Assembly: GCA_934691925.1 (NCBI GenBank)
Contig: CAKUTI010000007.1
Location: 1-62,526 of the forward strand
Direction of reading: 5' to 3'
Length of the DNA: 62,526 bases
Source of the DNA: an uncultured Treponema sp.
GTDB lineage: Bacteria; Spirochaetota; Spirochaetia; Treponematales; Treponemataceae
In this document: positions 33,920 to 42,917 of the stretch, piece after piece
Position numbering within the stretch: the stretch's first letter is position 1
How the letters are laid out: every line of letters begins with the position of its first letter
Position numbers and translations under genes: made by a program
Notes under the pieces: model-generated
What the model saw: only the letters and a program-made list of their open reading frames with translations
The model's database searches: none
Told to the model about the DNA's origin: nothing

Positions 33920-35884
33920 ATGGTTATTGTTCTCAAAAATGACGCTTCTGAATCAGAAAAAAAGAATATAAAATCGCTTTTAAAGTCGAAAAGCTTCAAG
34001 ATTAACGAAGTAAAGGGCGAGGAATCCACAATTCTTGCGGCGGTGGGAAAGCTTGCGATGGACACGCGCGAAGTTGAAGTTCTGCCGGGAGTCGAGAAAG
34101 TAGTTCCGATTTCAAAGCCTTACAAAATGGCGAGCCGCGAATTCAAGCCGGAAAACACGATTGTTGAAGTTCCGAACAACCGCGGGCAGATTATCCGCGT
34201 GGGAGGAAGCCGACTTGTCTCAATCGGCGGGCCTTGCGCTGTGGAAAGCCGGGAGCAAATGCTTGAAGCGGCCCAGGCAGTTGCGCAGGCTGGCGCGACA
34301 ATGCTTAGAGGCGGCGCGTACAAGCCGAGAACATCTCCATATTCATTTCAGGGTCTTGGCGAAGAAGGCCTTAAATATTTAAAGGAAGCTGGCGACAAGT
34401 ACGGTCTTCCGGTTGTCACGGAAATCGTGGCGGCGGAATATATTCCGGCAATGGAAAACAACGGCGTTGACGTTTATCAGGTTGGCGCGCGGAATATGCA
34501 GAATTTCGAGCTTTTAAAGCGTTTGGGAAAACTCGGAAAGCCAGTTATTCTAAAACGCGGACTTTGCGCGACAATTGAGGAATGGCTGATGAGCGCGGAA
34601 TATCTTCTTTCTAGCGGAACTGAAAAAGTAATCCTGTGCGAAAGAGGAATCAGAACATATGAGACCGCAACCCGAAACACTCTTGATTTAAGCTCAGTTC
34701 CAGTTTTAAGAAGCCTGACACACCTTCCGATTATCGTTGACCCGAGCCACGCTCTTGGCGTGCGCGACAAAATTCCTCCGATGGCACTTGCAGCGATTGC
34801 GGCAGGCGCAGACGGAATCATTGTTGAAGTTCATTGCCACCCTGAGCAGGCTTTGAGCGATGCGGCGCAGGCACTTTATCCGGCGCAGTTTGACAAAATC
34901 ATGCGCGACATTGAGGCTCTCGCCCCAGTGATTGGAAAGGAAGTTGCCCATATAAGAGCGGCTGAAAATCACGAGTCGCAAGGCGAGCAAACTTCAGAAA
35001 ATCTAAAATCAGAGAATTCGAAGCCTCAAAAGTTCAAATGCGCTTTCTCAGGAAAAAAAGGCGCATACGCAGAGCAGGCGATTTTCAACTATTTTGACGA
35101 CACGGCAGAAGCGGTCGAGACAAATTCTTTCGACGAGATTTTTCAGGAAGTTGTTGACGGCAAAGTTGACTTTGGAATGATTCCAATTGAAAACTCTACG
35201 GCAGGCTCAATATACAACAATTACGACAATCTTACGCGCTACGAGGACATTTCGATTGCGGGCGCGGTAACAATCAGAATTGAGCACAGCCTTCTTGCCC
35301 CGAAAGGCGCGGCTCTTGAAAGCGTTAAAAACGTTTACTCGCATCCGCAGGGGCTTGCCCAATGCTCGAATTTCATAAAAAAGCACGGTCTTCATTGCGT
35401 TGACACGGTTTCAACAGCGACTGGAGCGGAGCTTGTGGCGAAAAAGAACGACATTTCATGCGCGGCGATTGCAAACGCAAGAAACGCAAAAATCTACGGG
35501 CTTCAAATTCTTGCGCAGGGAATTGAAAACAATCCGACAAACTACACAAGATTTGTGGTAATCGCGGCGAACCACGTAAAAGGAATGGAAAAGAAAATTC
35601 GGCAGCTCGGAGAGAAAAAGCCGAACCGCGCGAGCATTTTGTTCACGACAAAAAACGAGGCCGGCGCGCTGTTTGACGCTCTCGGGATTTTCAAGGAAGC
35701 GAATCTTAGCATGAACCGCCTTGAGTCCCGCCCGATTGCAGGAAAGCCGTGGAAATACTGGTTTTACAGCGATGTTGTAATTCCACAGGAAGCAAAAAAT
35801 CCTGTAAAATACGTGGAAGATTTTACGGAAAAGCTAAAGACAGCAGCCGAGGACATCAGGCTTTTGGGAGTTTACGCGGAGTAA
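33920..35884 (+). CDS. DAHP synthase-prephenate dehydratase fusion with ACT domain
   Basis: 654 residues. Residues 1-75 are a ferredoxin-like regulatory domain as in AroF-I enzymes; residues 85-345 are DAHP synthase with GPCAVESREQ, LRGGAYKPRTSPYSFQG, and the DPSHALG and EVHCHPEQALSD metal/substrate blocks. After a short linker, residues 368-545 are prephenate dehydratase (FSGKKGAYAEQA, MIPIENSTAGSI, and TRFVVIA with the catalytic Thr region), and residues 570-654 an ACT domain with the ESRP motif (NRLESRPIAG). One polypeptide thus joins the first shikimate step to the phenylalanine branch. No chorismate mutase domain is visible. No strong ribosome site was found before the ATG. Confidence 0.92.
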   Translation: MVIVLKNDASESEKKNIKSLLKSKSFKINEVKGEESTILAAVGKLAMDTREVEVLPGVEKVVPISKPYKMASREFKPENTIVEVPNNRGQIIRVGGSRLVSIGGPCAVESREQMLEAAQAVAQAGATMLRGGAYKPRTSPYSFQGLGEEGLKYLKEAGDKYGLPVVTEIVAAEYIPAMENNGVDVYQVGARNMQNFELLKRLGKLGKPVILKRGLCATIEEWLMSAEYLLSSGTEKVILCERGIRTYETATRNTLDLSSVPVLRSLTHLPIIVDPSHALGVRDKIPPMALAAIAAGADGIIVEVHCHPEQALSDAAQALYPAQFDKIMRDIEALAPVIGKEVAHIRAAENHESQGEQTSENLKSENSKPQKFKCAFSGKKGAYAEQAIFNYFDDTAEAVETNSFDEIFQEVVDGKVDFGMIPIENSTAGSIYNNYDNLTRYEDISIAGAVTIRIEHSLLAPKGAALESVKNVYSHPQGLAQCSNFIKKHGLHCVDTVSTATGAELVAKKNDISCAAIANARNAKIYGLQILAQGIENNPTNYTRFVVIAANHVKGMEKKIRQLGEKKPNRASILFTTKNEAGALFDALGIFKEANLSMNRLESRPIAGKPWKYWFYSDVVIPQEAKNPVKYVEDFTEKLKTAAEDIRLLGVYAE

Positions 35885-35934
35885 GCAAAAATATTTTGCC
35901 CTTGCTGGCAGATTTTTAGAAAAAGGGGATTTTT

Positions 35935-36426
35935 ATGGAACGTTATGTACTTTCGGTTTTGGTTGAGGACCACGCAGGAGTTTTGAGCCGCGTTTCTGGA
36001 CTTTTCAGCCGGCGCGGATTCAATATCGACTCGCTCACAGTTTGCGAGACGCACAATCCAGGGCAGTCGCGAATGACGATTGTGGTTGTGGGAGACGAGC
36101 ATATTTTGGAGCAGATTATCAAGCAGCTTTCAAAGCTCGTTGAAGTGATTTCGGTTTCGCACAGTCTGCCTTCCGAGACAACTCAGCGCGAAATGGCTTT
36201 GATAAAAGTAAAGGCTTCGGGAACTGACCGTGCTGTAATCATTGAGACCTGCGAGATTTTCCGCGCGCATATTGTCGATGTGGCGCAGAATTCTGTGATT
36301 GTGGAGTCAACAGGAAGCGAGGACAAAATCAAGAGCCTTATCCGCCTGCTCGAGCCTTACGGAATTCTGGAGCTTTGCAAGACAGGACTTTGCTCGATGG
36401 ACCGCGGAGAAAAAGTTCTTAAATAA
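35935..36426 (+). CDS. ilvN: Acetolactate synthase small (regulatory) subunit
   Basis: 163 residues, normal length. The N-terminal ACT domain reads VEDHAGVLSRVSGLFSRRGFNI with the valine-binding NID/SLTV segment, followed by the C-terminal ALS_ss_C domain (ETCEIFRAHIVDV). It binds the catalytic IlvB subunit and confers valine feedback. The large subunit gene is not in the window. It lies 50 bp after the DAHPS-PDT gene on the same strand and is followed by a terminator. Confidence 0.95.
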   Translation: MERYVLSVLVEDHAGVLSRVSGLFSRRGFNIDSLTVCETHNPGQSRMTIVVVGDEHILEQIIKQLSKLVEVISVSHSLPSETTQREMALIKVKASGTDRAVIIETCEIFRAHIVDVAQNSVIVESTGSEDKIKSLIRLLEPYGILELCKTGLCSMDRGEKVLK

Positions 36427-36512
36427 TTTTGGGATTTTAGATTTTTGCGGCTGGCGATTTTTGTGACAGCAAAAACATTGAAAGCCGCGAAAAATATTTT
36501 TTCTAAAGAAAT

Positions 36513-36559
36513 TCGCCGGGCAAGATGAATTGAAACTTCCTGTTTCCGGCGATTTTTTT
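36513..36559 (+). terminator. Terminator after ilvN
   Basis: TCGCCGG (36513-36519) pairs with CCGGCGA (36546-36552), followed by a seven-T run, with a long loop. It lies in the gap between convergent ilvN and the AraC gene. Confidence 0.65.
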
Positions 36560-36587
36560 GTCTTACGAACGTTTAGCGATTTTTTAT

Positions 36588-37421
36588 TTACGGATTTTGA
36601 ATTTTATACTTGTGCGGACTTTTTCCTGTTAGTTTTTTGAACCAGCGGTCAAACTGCGTGATTGAGCCGAATCCGCACTGCAAAGCAACTTCCATAACAG
36701 AGCAGTTTTTCCCAAGAAGCGAGCACGACTTTGCGATTCTCAGCGAATTCACGTACTCAACAAAAGTAAAATCCGTGAACTGCTTAAAGCTGCGGCTCAA
36801 ATGGCTTGCCGTCATATTGAAGCGCGATGCGGTTTGTGAAAGATTCAAGTCCTCAGAAAAATGCGTGTTCACCCACTCGATGATTTCAGAAAAACGCTCG
36901 TTCATTATGAACGCCGGAAGCGAGTCGCTTTTGTTTTCAACGCTGTGGCGGCTAGCAAAAACCAAAATTTCAGTCAAAATGCTCCACGAAAGAGCCTGAT
37001 AATTTTTTTTCTGCCCTGAAAGCTCTTCTTCAAGGCGCAAAAACATCGAATTTATGATTTTCTGGTCTTCCTCATCAAACTGAATCAGAACGTTCATATT
37101 TTTCAGGATATTTCCGACCTCGCTTGAATGGGAATTTTTTGAGAACGGCAAATGGCTTTCATCGTCAAAAAAAATATTGAAAAGCGAGCAGATTTCGCCC
37201 TGAGCGTTTATCGCGCGGTGAAGAACGCCGGGAGCAACAACGATAAACGCGCCTGCCTTCGCCTGAATCGTCTTGTTTCCGTAAAAAAACGCTCGCTCGC
37301 CTGAAACAATATACAAAACTTCCCACCACGGATGAAAATGCCTTCGTGGATTCGTTTTTGCTTTTGATTTTTCAACGAGAGTAAAGCCGAGACTTTCCGA
37401 AGTGAACCTGAAATCGTCCAT
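36588..37421 (-). CDS. AraC family transcriptional regulator with cupin sensor domain
   Basis: 277 residues. Residues 1-130 form an AraC-type cupin (RRHFHPWWEVLYIVSGE, GAFIVVAPGVLHRA), and residues 175-275 two helix-turn-helices with LNLSQTASRFNMTASHLSRSF and the ending FDRWFKKLTGKSPHKYK. Such proteins sense a small ligand through the cupin. It is divergent from the MATE transporter with a 92-bp gap that holds repeated half-sites, so it likely regulates that gene or itself. Confidence 0.93.
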   Translation of the reverse strand: MDDFRFTSESLGFTLVEKSKAKTNPRRHFHPWWEVLYIVSGERAFFYGNKTIQAKAGAFIVVAPGVLHRAINAQGEICSLFNIFFDDESHLPFSKNSHSSEVGNILKNMNVLIQFDEEDQKIINSMFLRLEEELSGQKKNYQALSWSILTEILVFASRHSVENKSDSLPAFIMNERFSEIIEWVNTHFSEDLNLSQTASRFNMTASHLSRSFKQFTDFTFVEYVNSLRIAKSCSLLGKNCSVMEVALQCGFGSITQFDRWFKKLTGKSPHKYKIQNP

Positions 37422-37447
37422 AAAAATGATTCTACATCAAAATCTGC

Positions 37448-37474
37448 ACAAATTCCGCAAAAAACGACAAATTC
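37448..37474. promoter_or_regulatory. Candidate AraC operator: direct repeats ACAAATTC
   Basis: ACAAATTC occurs at 37448-37455 and 37467-37474, 19 bp apart, between the divergent AraC and MATE genes. An inverted AAAATCTG/CAGATTTT pair flanks them. Direct repeats about two helical turns apart suit an AraC dimer; this is inference. Confidence 0.3.
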
Positions 37475-37513
37475 TGAACAGATTTTATCATCAAAATGGA
37501 TTAAATTAATCAT

Positions 37514-38959
37514 ATGGAATCAATTAAATCAAATTCATCTGAACAAAATTCTATCGAGCTTAACAAAAAGGAAAGCAGCCGCCGATTATTGATGATTTCG
37601 GGCAGCCAAATTAAAGCTCTTGTCCTGATTTCGCTTCCGCTTGTTTTTTACGCCTGCATCGGGCAGATTTTCCAGCTGATTGACACGATTATCGCGGCGA
37701 ATATGAGCGCGAATACGGTTTCAACCGTGAGTTTTGTTGCGCAGCTTGAAAAAATGATTGTCGCAATCGCAACGGCTCTTTCCGTTGGCGGCGGAGTTTT
37801 AATCGGGCGGACTTTCGGCTCTGGAGATATGCGGAAATTCCACCACGAAGTGAACACGCTCTTTTTCCTCGGAATTTTCGCTGGTCTTGCAATTCTTATT
37901 CTCACGATTCCTGGAATGCACACAATCCTGAAACTTCTGAAAATGCCGGACGAGCTTTTGCTCCAGGGAACGGTTTATTCTTCGCTTCTGATTGGAAGCT
38001 GCCTTTTTCAGTTTATAAACACGATTTTTTTCGCAATCCAAAAAGCTAAAGGAACGACAAAAATCATAATGTTTGGAAACCTGCTCGTTCTTGCAATCAA
38101 GACTTCGCTGAACATTCTCACTATGAATCTTATCAAGATGAACATAATTTCTTCAGACGCGGGAATCTATTTTTTGCCGGTTGCGACAATTCTCGCGCAT
38201 TTTACGCTCACCGTAATCGCATTCTTCAATATGACGAGCAAGAAAAATCCGTTCAGGCTTGATTTTAAGCTCTGCGAATTCAAGAGTTTTTTCTTAAAGC
38301 CGGTCGCAAATTTGAGCATTCCGGTTTTCTTCGAGAAATTTATTTTCGCGTTCGGAAAAGCGATTGTAAATTCAATGTGCGCCTCGCTCGGCACAACCGT
38401 AATCGGCGCGCTTGGAGTAAGCGACAGAATCTGCGGTCTTTCCACAAACCCGATTTCAGGATTTCAAGAAGCGGAATCGAGCCTTGTCTCAAACAACATC
38501 GGCGCAAAGCAGATTGAGCGGGCAGTCAGCTTTTTTTACCGCACGCTGATTCTCACGATGAGCTACACAATCACATTTTTCTTAATCACAGGAATTTTCA
38601 AAAGCCAAATAATCGGAACTTTCGCAAAAGGAGACGCGAATTTTGCGGCGGAAATCTCGCAAATCTACAACTGGGAGCGTTTCGACACGATTCTTGTCGC
38701 GCTGAACACTTCGGTGATGGGTCTTTTGTACGGATTCGGAAAAACGAAAGTGAGCATGGTCATCAATATCTCGCGGCTTTTCGTCTTTAGAATTCCGTTT
38801 CTGCTGCTTTTCTTGTACGCTCCGGGACTTTACGCGAATGTCGGGCTTGCAGGAATCGGAATGGCGATGTGCATTTCAAACAGCTGCACTGGAATTACCG
38901 CAGGAATTTACGCATTCTGCTTTATTAGAAAGCTAAAGAAATCAGACAAGCAAAATTAA
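37514..38959 (+). CDS. MATE family efflux transporter
   Basis: 481 residues with about twelve predicted membrane segments in two halves. The first half starts LVLISLPLVFYACIGQIFQLIDTIIAA and has GGGVLIGRTFG; the second begins ANLSIPVFFEKFIFAFGKA. It would export drugs or toxic compounds with Na+ or H+ antiport in the inner membrane. The first 35 residues are soluble and Ser/Asn-rich. It is divergent from an AraC regulator. Confidence 0.92.
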   Translation: MESIKSNSSEQNSIELNKKESSRRLLMISGSQIKALVLISLPLVFYACIGQIFQLIDTIIAANMSANTVSTVSFVAQLEKMIVAIATALSVGGGVLIGRTFGSGDMRKFHHEVNTLFFLGIFAGLAILILTIPGMHTILKLLKMPDELLLQGTVYSSLLIGSCLFQFINTIFFAIQKAKGTTKIIMFGNLLVLAIKTSLNILTMNLIKMNIISSDAGIYFLPVATILAHFTLTVIAFFNMTSKKNPFRLDFKLCEFKSFFLKPVANLSIPVFFEKFIFAFGKAIVNSMCASLGTTVIGALGVSDRICGLSTNPISGFQEAESSLVSNNIGAKQIERAVSFFYRTLILTMSYTITFFLITGIFKSQIIGTFAKGDANFAAEISQIYNWERFDTILVALNTSVMGLLYGFGKTKVSMVINISRLFVFRIPFLLLFLYAPGLYANVGLAGIGMAMCISNSCTGITAGIYAFCFIRKLKKSDKQN

Positions 38960-38996
38960 AGTCTCTTAAATCTGAATTGGCAAAACGAGGAAACGT

Positions 38997-39039
38997 GGCT
39001 GGCGAAATGAAGCGCATTTCATTTCGCCAGCCTTTTTTT
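38997..39039 (+). terminator. Terminator after the MATE gene
   Basis: GGCTGGCGAAATGAA (38997-39011) pairs with TTTCATTTCGCCAGCC (39017-39032) around a short loop and runs into seven T. Very stable. Confidence 0.92.
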
Positions 39040-39129
39040 GTGTTCCGCAAGTAAAAATCTTCCTGAATAGAATTTCATAATTTTTTTCGATATAATTTTC
39101 TTATTCTTGAAGAAGAATTGGAGGAAAAA

Positions 39130-39711
39130 ATGAAAGTATTGCTTATAAACGGAAGCCGGCGCGACAACGGCTGCACATTCACAGGACTTTCAATCGTTGC
39201 AAAAGCGTTGAACGAGAACGGAATCGAGTCTGAAATCTTCAATGTTGGAAACCGCGTTCACAACGGACAAATCGAGGACGTTCTAAAAGAAGCCGCAGAA
39301 AAAATCAAAGATTCAGACGGAATTGTTGTCGGCTCGCCAGTTTATTATGCTTCTCCAAGCGGCGAGCTTGTCTATTTTCTCGACAGATTTTTTGGACGCT
39401 GCGTTGACGATTTGCGCTACAAGCCAGCGGCGGCGATTTCCTCTTGCAGACGCGCGGGAAACACAGCTTGCCTTGACGTTCTTCTAAAATATTTTTCCTA
39501 CAACCAGATGCCGATTGTCTCTTCAAGATACTGGAACGAGATTCACGGCTCAAAGCCAGAAGACATCTTGAAAGATGTGGAAGGCGTTCAGATTATGAAA
39601 ATTCTAGGACAAAACATGGCGTGGATTCTAAAGTCAATCGAGGCAGGAAAAAAAGCTGGAATCGCACAGCCGCAGACAGAAGATAACATCTACACGAATT
39701 TTATAAGATAG
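39130..39711 (+). CDS. Flavodoxin-like NADPH-dependent FMN reductase family protein
   Basis: 193 residues from ATG 39130, with GGAGG 6 nt upstream (an in-frame TTG at 39118 is not preferred). The N-terminal LLINGSRRDNGCT is the FMN phosphate loop, and VGSPVYYASPSGELVYFLDR near residues 73-92 is the second flavin-binding block of this family. Probably a cytoplasmic flavin-dependent oxidoreductase; the electron donor and substrate are unknown. The cysteines do not form the iron-sulfur motif of Isf. It precedes aroC by about 30 bp. Confidence 0.85.
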   Translation: MKVLLINGSRRDNGCTFTGLSIVAKALNENGIESEIFNVGNRVHNGQIEDVLKEAAEKIKDSDGIVVGSPVYYASPSGELVYFLDRFFGRCVDDLRYKPAAAISSCRRAGNTACLDVLLKYFSYNQMPIVSSRYWNEIHGSKPEDILKDVEGVQIMKILGQNMAWILKSIEAGKKAGIAQPQTEDNIYTNFIR

Positions 39712-39742
39712 AAATTCTTAATTTTGCATTGTGAATAAAAAA

Positions 39743-40852
39743 ATGGCACAGAACACATTTGGAACAATTTTTAAGGTTACGACTTTTGGAGAAAGCCACG
39801 GCGCAGGCTTGGGATGCATTGTTGACGGAGTTCCGGCGGGAGCGAAAATCGACGCGGAGAAAATTCAGGCGGCACTTGACCGGAGAAAGCCTGGGCAAAG
39901 CTTCGGCGGAAAAAACAACGCGTCCGTAACCTCCCGAAAGGAAGACGACAAAGCGGAAATCTTGAGCGGAATTTTTGAAGGAAAAGCCGAAGGAACTCCA
40001 ATCGGAATCGTAATTCGAAACACAAGCCAGCACTCAAAAGACTATGGAAACCTTGCAAACACTTTTAGACCCGGACACGCTGACTTTTCCTTTTACGCAA
40101 AATACGGCTTCCGCGACTACAGAGGCGGCGGACGCTCCAGCGGAAGAGAAACGGCTGCCCGCGTTGCAGCAGGCGAAATCGCGCGGCAAGTTCTAGAGCA
40201 GCTTTGCGGAATAAAAATCACGGCTTACACAGAACGCGCGGCTGGAATTTCAATTGAAAAAGTAGATTTTTCAGAAATCGAGCAGAATTCGCTTCGTGCG
40301 GCAGACTCAAAAGCAGCCGAGAAAATGAATGAGAAAATCGAGGAAATCCGGGCGAACAAGGACAGCGCAGGCGGAGTTATCGCCTGCAAAATCCAAAACG
40401 TTCCAGCAGGGCTTGGCGAGCCAGTTTTTGGAAAGCTCGACGCGGAGCTTGCAAAAGCGATTGTCGGAATCGGAGCTGTTAAAGGAATTGAATTCGGAGA
40501 CGGATTTGACGCGGCAGATTCAACAGGAAGCGTGAACAATGACAAAATGCGCGCCTCAAAAGACGGAAAATCCGTGGAATTTGAATCGAACCACGCAGGC
40601 GGAATTATAGGCGGAATTTCAAACGGAAACGAGATTTTCTTCCGCGTTGCGGTAAAGCCAGTTCCAAGCATTTTCAGAAGCCAAGAGACGATTTCTGTTG
40701 ACGAGGCAGGAAAATACACAGACTCCGACCTTGTGATTGAAGGCAGGCACGACGTTTGCCTTTGCCCGAGAATCGTGCCGGTAATCGAAGCGATGGCGGC
40801 AATCACATTGCTGGATTTGTATTTGCAGAACAGGGCAAGCAAGCTGCGTTAG
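39743..40852 (+). CDS. aroC: Chorismate synthase
   Basis: 369 residues from ATG 39743, which gives the conserved MAQNTFGTIFKVTTFGESHG start; a GTG at 39731 is in frame. Signature blocks GESHGAGLGCIVDGVPAG, RPGHADFSFYAKYGFRDYRGGGRSSGRETAARVAAG and the DVCLCPRIVPVIEAMAA end are all present (each quoted in part by position: residues 15-32, 110-145 and 340-357). It converts EPSP to chorismate using reduced FMN. The preceding gene encodes a flavoprotein, which may or may not be functionally related. Confidence 0.96.
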   Translation: MAQNTFGTIFKVTTFGESHGAGLGCIVDGVPAGAKIDAEKIQAALDRRKPGQSFGGKNNASVTSRKEDDKAEILSGIFEGKAEGTPIGIVIRNTSQHSKDYGNLANTFRPGHADFSFYAKYGFRDYRGGGRSSGRETAARVAAGEIARQVLEQLCGIKITAYTERAAGISIEKVDFSEIEQNSLRAADSKAAEKMNEKIEEIRANKDSAGGVIACKIQNVPAGLGEPVFGKLDAELAKAIVGIGAVKGIEFGDGFDAADSTGSVNNDKMRASKDGKSVEFESNHAGGIIGGISNGNEIFFRVAVKPVPSIFRSQETISVDEAGKYTDSDLVIEGRHDVCLCPRIVPVIEAMAAITLLDLYLQNRASKLR

Positions 40853-41052
40853 GCAATGAAGCAACGCCGCAGGCGACCGGCCACTGGACTGAAGCGGAGC
40901 GTAAGGAAGCGGCTGGAGCGAAAGCGGAATTGCGGAACTGCCGCCGCCGTTTTTCGCGGGTTGTTCCCCGCGAAAACGCGAACGCCCAAATTTTTCTTTC
41001 CCTATAATTACGTTTTTTATAAATATCAGCAAAAACTCGACTTTTAGATTTT

Positions 41053-42525
41053 CTACAGTTTCCAGCTGACGAGCGCGCCTAAAAGTCTTCCGAAAATGCC
41101 GGATTTTTCCTGCGTGCGGTCGGCGATGAGAGGAACGGTTTCAAGCACTGTGTTTTCCGAAATGTACTGAATCTGGCCGTATTGCTCGCCCTCTTTCACG
41201 CCGCCGTAAATGAATTTTGGAAGCTGAACCGAGATTTTGATTTTTCCGGCTTTCTCTTTCGCGCTTAAAGCCTCTGATTTTTTGACCGTGAGCGAATTTT
41301 CCCATGCTGGAACGAGCTCTACAAATTTTCCTGAATCGTTTTTCGAGCCGATTGCAGGCACAACAAAGCCTTTTTCAAATCCTTCGGCAAGTTTTTCAGA
41401 CGGAAAAAAGTCCGCGAAGTTTGAAAAAGCCCATTCCATCATCTCTTCGCCGTCGTGAACGCGGCCTGCGTTTCCCTGCTTTGAGCCGATTCCGCGACCG
41501 CGCAAAGTAACGGAGATAAACCGCGTTCCGTCGCGCTTTGCAGTGAGCGCAAGATTGTAGCCGCTTTCGTAAATGAATCCAGTCTTGATTCCGTCGCAGC
41601 CTTCGAGAACGCCAAGAAGCGGATTCGTGTTCCGCTGGTAAATTGCAAGAGAGTCGCCTTTTTCCTTTTGCCAGCTCGGAAGATTTTTTTCAAGCGGATA
41701 TTTTATGCTCGTAGCGGAGTGAAATTCCTCGATTCCCTGCGGGTATTTTTTCACATATTCAAAGCAGAATGACGCAAGCTCGCGCGCAGTCGTAAGATTA
41801 TGCTCGTCGTAGCCGCTCGGCTCAACAAAATGAGTTTTTTCAAGACCGAGATTTTTGCAAGTTTCGTTCATCCGCTCTACAAACGAGCTTGTGCTGCCTG
41901 AAACGTAATTCGCCACAGCCAAAGCCGCGTCGTTTCCGGAAGCAACGGCAAGCCCTTTCAAAAGCTCGCGGAGCGTTACAGTCTGCCCCTGCCCCAAAAA
42001 CATAAGCGAAGCGTCTCGCGGCATATTCACAGCCCAGCTTTTCTCGGGAAGCGGCACAACATCATCAAGCGTGAATCTGCCGGAAGCGACATCCTCAAAA
42101 ACGAGATACATAACAAAAAGTTTCGTTAAAGACGCAGGCGGAATCACCTCGTCGGCGTTTTTTTCAAAAAGAATGTTCCCATTGGAAGCGTCAATCAAAA
42201 TCGCAGAGCCGGCCCACACGTCAAGGTTCGCGCCTGTTTCAAAAGAAGGATTTTTCAGCAGCTTTGTCCGCTCGTCAGGATATTTTTGGTCAAGAAGAGA
42301 ATTAAGCGCGGATTTTGATTCCGCTGAAAGCTCCACGAAATTCTGTTTTTTCGTGAAAGACGCGGCGTAAATATTGAAAGAAATCACCGCGGCGAAAACT
42401 AAGACCAGCGCGCCAAGCGCAAAAGCAAGATATTTTTTTGTCTTTAATGATTTTTTATTTTTATCCGCGCCGTTTTTAAGGCTCACAAATTCGCCGGAAA
42501 CGTCATTTTTATCATCGTAAAGCAT
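41053..42525 (-). CDS. D-alanyl-D-alanine carboxypeptidase (PBP5/DacA type)
   Basis: 490 residues with an N-terminal membrane segment (about residues 30-54). The serine penicillin-recognising motifs are present: PASLTKLFV (SxxK) near residue 132, ASGND (SxN) near 195, and GIKTGFIY (KTG) near 318. The C-terminal PBP5_C-like beta domain (about 385-460) and a terminal amphipathic tail follow. It trims pentapeptide side chains of peptidoglycan in the periplasm. The Lys-rich cytoplasmic head is longer than usual. Confidence 0.93.
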   Translation of the reverse strand: MLYDDKNDVSGEFVSLKNGADKNKKSLKTKKYLAFALGALVLVFAAVISFNIYAASFTKKQNFVELSAESKSALNSLLDQKYPDERTKLLKNPSFETGANLDVWAGSAILIDASNGNILFEKNADEVIPPASLTKLFVMYLVFEDVASGRFTLDDVVPLPEKSWAVNMPRDASLMFLGQGQTVTLRELLKGLAVASGNDAALAVANYVSGSTSSFVERMNETCKNLGLEKTHFVEPSGYDEHNLTTARELASFCFEYVKKYPQGIEEFHSATSIKYPLEKNLPSWQKEKGDSLAIYQRNTNPLLGVLEGCDGIKTGFIYESGYNLALTAKRDGTRFISVTLRGRGIGSKQGNAGRVHDGEEMMEWAFSNFADFFPSEKLAEGFEKGFVVPAIGSKNDSGKFVELVPAWENSLTVKKSEALSAKEKAGKIKISVQLPKFIYGGVKEGEQYGQIQYISENTVLETVPLIADRTQEKSGIFGRLLGALVSWKL

Positions 42526-42627
42526 AGGAAGATTTTAGCAGAAAAGGAGAATGTGGGAAAGAAAGGGGACTGAGGGATGAGGGATGAGGAACAAGGAATG
42601 AGGGACACGGAGTGCGAGATGAGGAAC

Positions 42628-42844
42628 AAGGGAAAATCCCGATTGCTTATTTTTAATATTTTGAGATTCGGGACGTTCCCGATTTGCGTTTTTAAAGAAA
42701 AACAGGCTTCGGGAAGCTCCCGATTATCAATTTCTGACAAAAACGGCTTTCGGGATAATCCCGATTGCCTCTTTTTGAGATTTCAAGTTTCGGGACGTTC
42801 CCGATTTGCGATTTTTCCAAAGTTGCATTTCGGGAAAATTCAGG
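42628..42844. repeat. Array C: six palindromes TCGGGANNNTCCCGA at 40-41 bp spacing
   Basis: Fifteen-bp cores at 42628, 42668, 42709, 42750, 42790 and 42830 (steps 40, 41, 41, 40, 40). The arms are constant while the centre varies: CGT, AGC, TAA, CGT; the first and last copies are degenerate. Right flanks are ATTTGCG/ATTGCC-like; spacers of about 26 bp are A/T-rich and differ. It lies upstream of DacA and downstream of the pectin esterase gene, within a 392-bp gene-free gap. A purine-rich stretch with GATGAGG repeats precedes it at 42545-42627. Confidence 0.85.
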
Positions 42845-42917
42845 CGGCTCGTGCTTGGCATATGCCAGCACGAGCCGCAACGCCCTGCTTTTTTATCGCT
42901 TTGGAAGCTGGACTTTT

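Noticed and set aside
40853..41052. GC-richer stretch after aroC with GAAGCGGAGCG-like repeats as a gene
   Set aside because: Reading frames give Arg/Lys-rich low-complexity peptides and no ribosome site; it looks like a degenerate intergenic repeat with a small TCGCGGG/CCCGCGA hairpin.
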